NCBI GenBank assembly: GCA_030632305.1
Contig: DAOVUZ010000048.1
Coordinates: 1-5,608 of the forward strand
DNA: 5,608 nt
Source of the DNA: Dehalococcoidales bacterium
GTDB taxonomy: Bacteria > Chloroflexota > Dehalococcoidia > Dehalococcoidales > DAOVUZ01
Reading direction: 5' to 3'
Shown: piece by piece, positions 1-4,990 of the stretch
Position numbering within the stretch: position 1 is the first letter of the stretch
Layout of the letters: each line of letters opens with the position of its first letter
Program-made: the position numbers and the translations under genes
The notes under the pieces: generated by a model
Database searches by the model: none
Told to the model about the DNA's origin: nothing
What the model saw: the letters and a program-made list of their open reading frames with translations, nothing else

Positions 1-790
1 CAGACTGCGCAGTTTGGAGAGAGCTGGCAAGCTACGCTATCCTATAATCGCGGTAAATGATGCCCAGACTAAGTATCTTTTTGATAACCGCTATGGTACC
101 GGACCAAGCACCATTGACGGCATCACCCGGGCCACTAATATCCTGTGGGCCGGGAAAAAGGTAGTGGTCTGTGGCTATGGCTGGTGCGGGCATGGCATAG
201 CCTTGAGAGCTAAGGGGCTAGGCTCTCAGGTAATTGTAGCCGAGGTGGAGCCAGTCCGTGCCCTGGAGGCGATTATGGACGGATACCAGGTTATGTCACT
301 ACTGGAAGCGGCCAGGGTAGGGGACATTTTCATTACCAGTACCGGTGATAAGAGCGTTATTGATAAAGCCCATCTTCAGGTGATGAAGGATGGAGCTATT
401 CTAGCCAATAGCGGGCATTTTAATGTAGAGATAAATATTCCGGCTTTAGAAAGCCTGGCTGATAGTAAGCGGCGAGTGCGTCCCTTCGTTGATGAGTATA
501 CCCTGAGTAGTGGGCGTCACCTGTACCTGCTGGGCGATGGGAGATTGATTAATCTGGCGGCGGCAGAAGGGCACCCGGCCAGCGTTATGGATATGAGCTT
601 TGCTAACCAAGCCCTGTGTCTGGAGTATATGGTAAAAAATAGTGGAATGCTCAAGCCCCAGGTATACTCCGTACCTGAGGAAATTGATAAACAGGTGGCA
701 CGGTTAAAGCTAAGCTCCATGGGCATTGATATTGATAGCCTGTCCCCAGAGCAAAAGGAGTACCTGACCAGTTGGGAGCAGGGTACATAG
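1..790 (+). CDS. ahcY: Adenosylhomocysteinase (S-adenosyl-L-homocysteine hydrolase), C-terminal part
   Basis: Cytosolic NAD-dependent enzyme that splits S-adenosylhomocysteine into adenosine and homocysteine, relieving product inhibition of methyltransferases. The frame is open to the left edge (first full codon at 2), so the N-terminal substrate domain is missing; the TTG at 14 is an internal Leu, not a start. Visible family signatures are the substrate/hinge segment NDAQTK...FDNRYG (56-100, with Lys, Asp and Asn conserved), a Rossmann NAD motif GYGWCGHG (173-196), GHFNVE with its active-site-type His at 416-418, and AEGHP with His at 572-574. The protein ends in ...YLTSWEQGT and lacks the lysine/tyrosine tail (KxxHYRY type) of eukaryotic and most proteobacterial enzymes, which suggests the shorter archaeal/Thermotoga-like form. 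metK starts 17 nt downstream, so co-transcription is likely. Family identity is very secure; the subtype is inferred. Confidence 0.96.
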   Translation, partial: RLRSLERAGKLRYPIIAVNDAQTKYLFDNRYGTGPSTIDGITRATNILWAGKKVVVCGYGWCGHGIALRAKGLGSQVIVAEVEPVRALEAIMDGYQVMSLLEAARVGDIFITSTGDKSVIDKAHLQVMKDGAILANSGHFNVEINIPALESLADSKRRVRPFVDEYTLSSGRHLYLLGDGRLINLAAAEGHPASVMDMSFANQALCLEYMVKNSGMLKPQVYSVPEEIDKQVARLKLSSMGIDIDSLSPEQKEYLTSWEQGT

Positions 791-793
791 AAT

Positions 794-800
794 AAGGAGG
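794..800 (+). promoter_or_regulatory. Strong Shine-Dalgarno site of metK
   Basis: AAGGAGG lies 7 nt before the ATG at 808, an almost perfect anti-16S match at ideal spacing. It fixes the metK start, and since it sits in the 17-nt gap after the ahcY stop there is no room for a separate promoter. Confidence 0.9.
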
Positions 801-807
801 AGAAAAA

Positions 808-2016
808 ATGGCTAACAGTTTTGCTAGCTCACCAGCCTACATGTTTACTTCGGAATCAGTTACCGAGGGGCACCCTGATAAACTATGTGACCAGATATCA
901 GATGCTGTTCTGGATTCCATCCTAGAAAAGGACCCGTATGGCAGAGTAGCCTGTGAGGTAGCAACGACCACTGGATTGGTGATGGTTCTGGGAGAAATCA
1001 CCACGAGTTGCTATGTTGATGTGCCCAGTATAGTAAGAAAGGTTGTTCGTGATGTAGGTTATACCAAGCCTGAATATGGTTTTGATGACCAGTCCTGCGG
1101 GGTAATGGTTTCTATCACGGAGCAGTCCACTGACATTGCTCTGGGGGTAAATAAATCGTTGGAGGTTAAGAGAGGTTCAACTGCTAACGACCTGGATGAA
1201 ATTGGAGCTGGTGACCAGGGGATGATGGTTGGTTTTGCCTGCACCGAGACGGCGGAGCTTATGCCCCTGCCTATTTCCCTGTCGCACAAGCTGTGCCGCC
1301 GCCTGGCACAGGTCAGAAAGGACTGCACCCTACGCTACCTCCGCCCTGATGGAAAATCCCAGGTAACCGTAGAGTATCATAATGGCACTCCCCGACGGGT
1401 GGATTGTGTAGTTATTGGAGCTCAACATAACCCTGATGTCAGCCACGACGAAATTGAAAAGGATATCATTGAGCAGGTAGTCAAGGTCGTTATCCCCTCT
1501 TCTTTGATAGACGATAAAACTAAGTATTATGTTAATGCTACCGGTCGATTTGTAGTTGGAGGACCAGTATCTGATACCGGTTTCACCGGGCGTAAGATTC
1601 TGGTTGATACTTATGGCGGCGTTGCCCGCCATGGTGGTGGTTGCTTCTCTGGGAAAGACCCGACCAAGGTTGACCGCTCCGCGGCTTATGCTGCCCGCTA
1701 CATCGCCAAGAATATTGTCGCTGCCGGGCTGGCTGAGCGTGTGGAACTCCAGATTTCATATGTTATTGGCGTCGCCCATCCGCTTTCTGTATCTATTGAG
1801 ACCTTCGGCACGGCCAAGGTTGACCAGGAGGTTTTGGTTAATTTGGTTAATAAGCACTTTGACCTCAGACCTGGAGCCATTATTCGGGACCTTGACCTGC
1901 GCCGCCCCATATATAGGCAGACGGCTGCCTATGGGCACTTCGGACGAGATGACCTTGACCTCCCCTGGGAAAAGACCGACAAAGCTGAAATCCTGAAAAA
2001 AGAGGCGCTGGGTTAG
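808..2016 (+). CDS. metK: S-adenosylmethionine synthetase (methionine adenosyltransferase)
   Basis: Makes S-adenosylmethionine from methionine and ATP, releasing phosphate and pyrophosphate; a cytosolic enzyme, normally a homotetramer. The 402-residue length is normal for the family (E. coli about 384). Signatures: N-terminal FTSESVTEGHPDK with His22, Asp24 and Lys25 at the ATP/metal-site positions; the GAGDQG signature at 133-138; RPDGKSQV at 179-186 with Asp181 and Lys183; TGRKILVDTYGG at 260-271; the glycine-rich phosphate-loop signature GGGxFSGKD at 276-284 followed by PTKVDRSAAY; and YGHFGR near the C-terminus (375-380). The start is set by the AAGGAGG site, giving about eight extra residues before the usual FTSES motif. 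With ahcY upstream it forms a methyl-cycle operon. No SAM riboswitch is seen directly in front of it. The complete gene shows no missing key residue. Confidence 0.98.
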   Translation: MANSFASSPAYMFTSESVTEGHPDKLCDQISDAVLDSILEKDPYGRVACEVATTTGLVMVLGEITTSCYVDVPSIVRKVVRDVGYTKPEYGFDDQSCGVMVSITEQSTDIALGVNKSLEVKRGSTANDLDEIGAGDQGMMVGFACTETAELMPLPISLSHKLCRRLAQVRKDCTLRYLRPDGKSQVTVEYHNGTPRRVDCVVIGAQHNPDVSHDEIEKDIIEQVVKVVIPSSLIDDKTKYYVNATGRFVVGGPVSDTGFTGRKILVDTYGGVARHGGGCFSGKDPTKVDRSAAYAARYIAKNIVAAGLAERVELQISYVIGVAHPLSVSIETFGTAKVDQEVLVNLVNKHFDLRPGAIIRDLDLRRPIYRQTAAYGHFGRDDLDLPWEKTDKAEILKKEALG

Positions 2017-2061
2017 GAAATAACCAGCGGGATAGACCCGTCCAATTAAAAACTTAAATGG

Positions 2062-2087
2062 GAAGCTTGGGGGGCGAAGCCCCCTTC
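2062..2087 (+). repeat. GC-rich hairpin downstream of metK
   Basis: GGGGGC (2070-2075) pairs with GCCCCC (2079-2084) around a GAA loop, and flanking GAAG (2062-2065) can pair with CTTC (2084-2087) in an alternative register. The form (G-run, C, 3-nt loop, G, C-run) matches the first hairpin of the repeat starting at 2116, so it may be a decayed relative. No T-run follows on the plus strand, so it is not a classical intrinsic terminator, although it could stop transcription or protect the metK mRNA 3' end. Confidence 0.5.
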
Positions 2088-2115
2088 AATAGCCACTCTC
2101 CTATCCTGAAGTAAT

Positions 2116-2201
2116 GAGAAGGGGAGTTTTAGAGGGGCGTAGCCCCTCTAAACAAATTATCTTCCCCTTATTAAGGGGAAGGGGATAAAGGGGATAGGGT
2201 T
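2116..2201 (+). repeat. Two-hairpin interspersed repeat, copy 1 (upstream of phosphohexomutase)
   Basis: This copy is 86 nt with three parts. Hairpin A spans 2128-2152: arm TTTAGAGGGGC, loop GTA, perfect 11-bp stem. Hairpin B spans 2161-2181: CTTCCCCTT, loop ATT, AAGGGGAAG, 9 bp. The G-rich tail runs to 2201 and ends GGGGATAGGGTT. The same layout recurs on the other strand at 4472-4564: the last 27-29 nt differ at only two positions, AAATTAT lies between the hairpins in both copies, and the stems differ mainly by paired changes. It fills most of the 183-nt gap between metK and the next gene and runs into that gene's start codon. No transposase is present, so it is a non-coding REP- or MITE-like element or a conserved RNA structure; which one cannot be decided from two copies. 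Confidence 0.8.
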
Positions 2202-2202
2202 G
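2187..2202 (+). promoter_or_regulatory. Ribosome-binding region and TTG start inside the repeat tail
   Basis: AAAGGGGA (2187-2194) ends about 6 nt before the TTG at 2200 and is the only Shine-Dalgarno-like sequence. It belongs to the repeat tail, and the first two bases of the TTG are the terminal TT shared by both repeat copies. No ATG or GTG lies nearby in frame, and family members usually begin only a few residues before the KFGTDGWRG motif, which supports this start. Confidence 0.65.
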
Positions 2203-3627
2203 AAAAATAACCCCATAAAATTTGGCACTGATGGCTGGCGGGGGATTATCGCCCAGGATTTTACCTTTGATAATGTGCGGGTTTGTGCCCAAGGGGTAAC
2301 TGACTACCTTAAACAGTCAGGGCTATCCAGCCGTGGGTTAATTGTGGGCTATGATACTCGCTTTGCCTCTGAGGACTTCGCTTCAGCAGTGGCTGAGGTA
2401 GTTGCTGGCAACGGAATAAAGGTGTACCTCTGCCCTAGGGCAACACCGACGCCGGTGATAAGCTTCGGCGTTGTGACTCAAAAGGCGGGAGGGGCTATCG
2501 TTATAACTGCCAGCCATAACCCGGCTATATGGAGTGGCTTTAAGTATAAAACTAAAGACGGAGCTAGTGCTCCGCCTGAGGTTGAAACTGAAATAGAAAA
2601 GCACATTGCCCACATTCTTGCCACCGGGAAAATAAACCGTCTGCTTCTGACCGAGGCGTTAGAACAGGGAATAGTAGAATACCTCGACCTGGCTCCAATT
2701 TACTCCCGTCAGCTAGCTAAACTCATTGACCTGAGTGAGCTACGCCAGGCTAAGCTGAAGATAGTCGTGGACTCAATGTATGGCGCCGGCGCTGGCTATT
2801 TCAAGATGCTGTTGGGTGGCGGAGCTATTGAATTGGTGGAGATAAATAATGAACGCAATCCCCTCTTCCCCGGGATTCAGCCTGAGCCGATTGCTCCCAA
2901 TTTAGCCAGGTTATCAGCTACGGTTGTAGACCAGAGAGCTAATATAGGGTTAGCTACTGATGGCGATGCCGACCGCCTTGGCATTGTGGATGAAAATGGG
3001 AGGTTTCTGACCACGCTTCAGGTCTTTGCTTTATTAGCTCTCTACATGCTGGAGATAAGCGGTGAGCGAGGAGCTATAGTAAAGACAATAAATACTAGCA
3101 GTATGCTTTACCGCCTGGGTGAAATATTCAATGTGCCTGTCTATGAGACGCCAGTGGGCTTTAAATATGTTGCCTCAATGATGATGACTAAAAATGCGCT
3201 CATTTGTGGGGAAGAGAGCGGCGGTTACGGCTTCCGCAGCCATATCCCGGAAAGAGATGGCATTCTGGCTGGTCTCTATTTCCTTGACCTGATGATTAAG
3301 ACTGGTAAAACCCCATCGGAACTCATAGGCTACCTCTACAGTAAAGTAGGAGCTCACTATTACCGGCGTATAGATATTAAGTTCCCTGAGCCAGAGCGCC
3401 AGGCGATAATTGAACGCATAAAACATAACCCACCGGAGTATATTGATGGGGTTAAGGTAGTAAAATTTGATACTGCTGATGGGTTCCGATTTATCCTGGC
3501 TGATGCCACCTGGTTATTCATCAGGTTTTCTGGAACTGAGCCCGTGCTTCGCATCTATACCGAAAGCGATAGCCAGTCTCGGCTAGAAAAGCTGCTCGAG
3601 TTTGGCAGAGGATTAGCCGGAGTCTAA
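2200..3627 (+). CDS. Alpha-D-phosphohexomutase (phosphoglucomutase/phosphomannomutase family)
   Basis: Cytosolic enzyme that moves phosphate between C1 and C6 of a hexose phosphate through a phosphoserine and a bisphosphate intermediate, feeding nucleotide-sugar and polysaccharide synthesis. At 475 residues it has all four family domains: N-terminal KFGTDGWRG (7-15); catalytic phosphoserine loop TASHNP (103-108, Ser105); Mg-binding loop DGDADR (254-259); sugar-binding loop GEESGG (337-342); and C-terminal phosphate-binding RFSGTEP (442-448). GEESGG rather than the GlmM-type GEQSGH argues for glucose or mannose phosphates over glucosamine phosphate. The N-terminal wording resembles the phosphoglucomutase/phosphomannomutase-like subgroup of archaea and deep-branching bacteria. 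The TTG start is forced by context. A phosphomannose-isomerase-like cupin follows 19 nt later, weakly favouring a mannose-phosphate role. Family is certain; exact substrate is not. Confidence 0.93.
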   Translation: MKNNPIKFGTDGWRGIIAQDFTFDNVRVCAQGVTDYLKQSGLSSRGLIVGYDTRFASEDFASAVAEVVAGNGIKVYLCPRATPTPVISFGVVTQKAGGAIVITASHNPAIWSGFKYKTKDGASAPPEVETEIEKHIAHILATGKINRLLLTEALEQGIVEYLDLAPIYSRQLAKLIDLSELRQAKLKIVVDSMYGAGAGYFKMLLGGGAIELVEINNERNPLFPGIQPEPIAPNLARLSATVVDQRANIGLATDGDADRLGIVDENGRFLTTLQVFALLALYMLEISGERGAIVKTINTSSMLYRLGEIFNVPVYETPVGFKYVASMMMTKNALICGEESGGYGFRSHIPERDGILAGLYFLDLMIKTGKTPSELIGYLYSKVGAHYYRRIDIKFPEPERQAIIERIKHNPPEYIDGVKVVKFDTADGFRFILADATWLFIRFSGTEPVLRIYTESDSQSRLEKLLEFGRGLAGV

Positions 3628-3634
3628 ACGGGAA

Positions 3635-3639
3635 AAGGA
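3635..3639 (+). promoter_or_regulatory. Shine-Dalgarno site deciding the cupin start
   Basis: AAGGA ends 7 nt before the ATG at 3647 but only 1 nt before the in-frame TTG at 3641. The spacing therefore favours the ATG and a 119-residue product over the 121-residue alternative. Confidence 0.7.
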
Positions 3640-3646
3640 ATTGAGT

Positions 3647-4006
3647 ATGGAAGAAATACTTCCCCAAAAAACAGAAAAGCCGTGGGGATTCGAGCTACTA
3701 TTTGCTCATACCCCGAAGTATGCCGGCAAGCTAATCTTTGTTAAAAAGGGGCACAGGCTTAGCCTTCAGTATCATGAAAAGAAGGACGAAAGTATTTATA
3801 TATATGAAGGGAAGGCATTGGTTGAAATTGGGGGGAGTGATGGGCGTATGGAGTCAACCATGCTTGGGCCCGGCCAATGTATCAGGATTCCTCCACTCAC
3901 CAGGCATCGGCTACAGGCTATAGAGGACACAACATTATTTGAAGTCTCAACCCCTGAGCTGGACGATGTGGTCAGGGTAGAAGACGACTATGGACGAGCC
4001 AGATAA
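3647..4006 (+). CDS. Single-domain cupin, phosphomannose-isomerase-like
   Basis: A 119-residue cupin resembling the C-terminal type II phosphomannose isomerase domain of mannose-1-phosphate guanylyltransferase/PMI fusion proteins, which interconvert mannose-6-P and fructose-6-P. Visible features: KPWGFELLF near the N-terminus (11-19); cupin motif 1 from Gly35 with QYH (41-43), Glu48 and EG (54-55); cupin motif 2 GPGQCIRIPPLTRH (74-87) with His87; and the closing DDVVRVEDDYGR (106-117) typical of the PMI domain. The first His of the usual HxH pair is Gln41, a variation also common in this domain type. The likely metal ligands are Gln41, His43, Glu48 and His87. No nucleotidyltransferase domain is attached. 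It follows the phosphohexomutase by 19 nt in an apparent operon. It could be an isomerase, or a sugar-binding or regulatory cupin; activity is not proven by the sequence. Confidence 0.8.
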   Translation: MEEILPQKTEKPWGFELLFAHTPKYAGKLIFVKKGHRLSLQYHEKKDESIYIYEGKALVEIGGSDGRMESTMLGPGQCIRIPPLTRHRLQAIEDTTLFEVSTPELDDVVRVEDDYGRAR

Positions 4007-4034
4007 TAAGCCTAGTGCCATTTAGTGACTGGGT

Positions 4035-4056
4035 GAACCAGCGGGTTCTGGATTTT
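4035..4056 (+). terminator. Weak hairpin with T-run between convergent genes
   Basis: GAACC (4035-4039) pairs with GGTTC (4044-4048) around an AGCG loop, and TGGATTTT follows. It lies 28 nt after the cupin stop in the 67-nt gap facing rpsI, where a terminator is expected. The stem is only 5 bp and the T-run is short and displaced, so it is a weak candidate; on the minus strand no T-run follows it. Confidence 0.35.
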
Positions 4057-4073
4057 CTCCTGACTAGCTAAAC

Positions 4074-4469
4074 TTACCGCTTGGTGTACTGAGGTGCTTT
4101 GCGAGCACGCTTAAGGCCAGCCTTCTTTCTCTCTTTAACCCGAGAGTCCCGGGTAAGCAACCCGTAGTGGCGTATTGTTGACTTAAGGCTTTCGTCGGCT
4201 CTTACCAGAGCTCGAGCGATACCGTGAGAGATAGCATCACTCTGTCCTGATATACCACCCCCGGCTACTTTAACCACGGCGTTATACTTACTTGCACTAT
4301 CGGTAACCAGGAACGGTTGCAGTATTGTCCGGCGGTGCTCAAGGCGGGTGAACAGCTCCTCATAGGGCACGCCATTTATGATAATAGCACCGTTGCCCGG
4401 CAATAGCCTTACCCGAGCCACTGCTGCCTTGCGTCTACCTGTCCCATAGAAATAAGCTTGCTTTTCCAT
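4074..4469 (-). CDS. rpsI: 30S ribosomal protein S9 (uS9)
   Basis: Component of the small-subunit head whose basic C-terminal tail reaches toward the P-site tRNA. The 131 residues match the family length (about 130). Signatures: YGTGRRKAAVARVRL (8-22), NGxPYEELF (32-40), the glycine-rich GGGISGQSDAISHGIARAL (70-88), LLTRDSRVKERKKAGLKRARK, and the conserved terminal APQYTKR ending in Lys-Arg. It is last in the truA-rplM-rpsI run. The gap from the rplM stop to its ATG is 89 nt, wider than usual for this pair, and is filled by the two-hairpin repeat. Its ribosome-binding region (GGGGATAGGGTTAA before the ATG) comes from that repeat and is only a moderate Shine-Dalgarno match. No anomalies in the protein. 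Confidence 0.98.
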   Translation of the reverse strand: MEKQAYFYGTGRRKAAVARVRLLPGNGAIIINGVPYEELFTRLEHRRTILQPFLVTDSASKYNAVVKVAGGGISGQSDAISHGIARALVRADESLKSTIRHYGLLTRDSRVKERKKAGLKRARKAPQYTKR

Positions 4470-4471
4470 TT

Positions 4472-4564
4472 AACCCTATCCCCTGTATCCCCTTCCTCTT
4501 ATTAAGAGGAAGGGGAAATTATAATTTCTGAAGGAGCGGAGCCCCTTCAGACTTTCCCCTATCC
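4472..4564 (-). repeat. Two-hairpin interspersed repeat, copy 2 (between rplM and rpsI)
   Basis: This 93-nt second copy lies on the minus strand, in the same sense as rpsI. In minus-strand order, hairpin A spans 4550-4528: CTGAAGGGGC, loop TCC, GCTCCTTCAG, 10 bp with one G-U. Hairpin B spans 4516-4488, a perfect 13-bp stem with an AAT loop. The tail ends GGGGATAGGGTT two bases before the rpsI ATG. Its first bases (GGATAGGGG, 4564-4556) overlap the last codons and TAG stop of rplM. Stem differences from the copy at 2116-2201 are mostly compensated on both arms. Neither hairpin is followed by a T-run, so read-through into rpsI is expected. Confidence 0.8.
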
Positions 4565-4990
4565 TTTAGTTGAGCTAGCCTTTGTCTGACCCAGGTGAGG
4601 ATGAGTATCACCGACATAGACCTTGAGTTTTTTCATCATAACTGCACCCAGGCGGGTGTGAGGCAACATACCCTTGACGGCATGCTCAATCACTCGTGTT
4701 GGATGGGTCTGCATCATTTCCTCTAAACTGATGCTTTTAAATCCTCCTGGATAGCCTGAATGCCTATAATAGAATTTCTGCTTAGCCTTATTGCCAGTAA
4801 ACCGAACTTTATCAGCGTTGGTAATAACGACAAAATCGCCCGTATCCAGATTAGGACTGAATATGGGTTTGTGCTTACCTATAAGTAAGCTGGCGGCTTG
4901 AGTAGCAAGCTTACCTAAAATTTTACCCGAGGCATCAATAACATGCCATTGCCGCTCAATATCAGATGCCTTAGTGCTGTAGGTTTTCAT
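4559..4990 (-). CDS. rplM: 50S ribosomal protein L13 (uL13)
   Basis: Early-assembling large-subunit protein. With the ATG at 4990 the product is 143 residues, matching the family (142 in E. coli). An upstream in-frame ATG at 5035 would add 15 residues inside truA and lacks support. Signatures: MKTYSTKASDIERQWHVIDA at the N-terminus, LGKLATQAASLLIGKHKP (25-42), GDFVVITNADK (51-61), YYRHSGYPGG (74-83), AVKGMLPHTRLGA (104-116) and VYVGDTHPH (124-132). The start codon shares one base with the truA stop (TGATG), and a GGAG site precedes it at 7 nt, pointing to translational coupling. The final SSTKG and stop run into the repeat at 4472-4564; total length is still normal, so the repeat has not visibly damaged the protein. 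Confidence 0.97.
   Translation of the reverse strand: MKTYSTKASDIERQWHVIDASGKILGKLATQAASLLIGKHKPIFSPNLDTGDFVVITNADKVRFTGNKAKQKFYYRHSGYPGGFKSISLEEMMQTHPTRVIEHAVKGMLPHTRLGAVMMKKLKVYVGDTHPHLGQTKASSTKG

Noticed and set aside
791..807. SAM riboswitch controlling metK.
   Set aside because: The ahcY-metK gap is only 17 nt, far too short; any such element would lie upstream of the operon, outside the window.
1556..1996. Plus-strand 146-codon open frame inside metK.
   Set aside because: It is out of frame with a full-length metK with all signatures, has no ribosome-binding site, and its product has no recognisable domain.
2022..2031. AACCAGCGGG occurs after metK and again at 4036-4045 after the cupin gene.
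   Set aside because: A 10-base match with no shared flanks or structure is too short to call a repeat.
2028..2040. CGGG-ATAGA-CCCG hairpin 12 nt after the metK stop as an intrinsic terminator.
   Set aside because: The stem is only 4 bp and is followed by TCCAATTAAAAAC rather than a T-run.
2101..2292. Minus-strand open frame of 63 codons over the metK-phosphohexomutase spacer.
   Set aside because: It runs through the hairpin repeat and into the antisense of a clear gene, and its low-complexity Pro/Lys-rich product is what the repeat would encode by chance.
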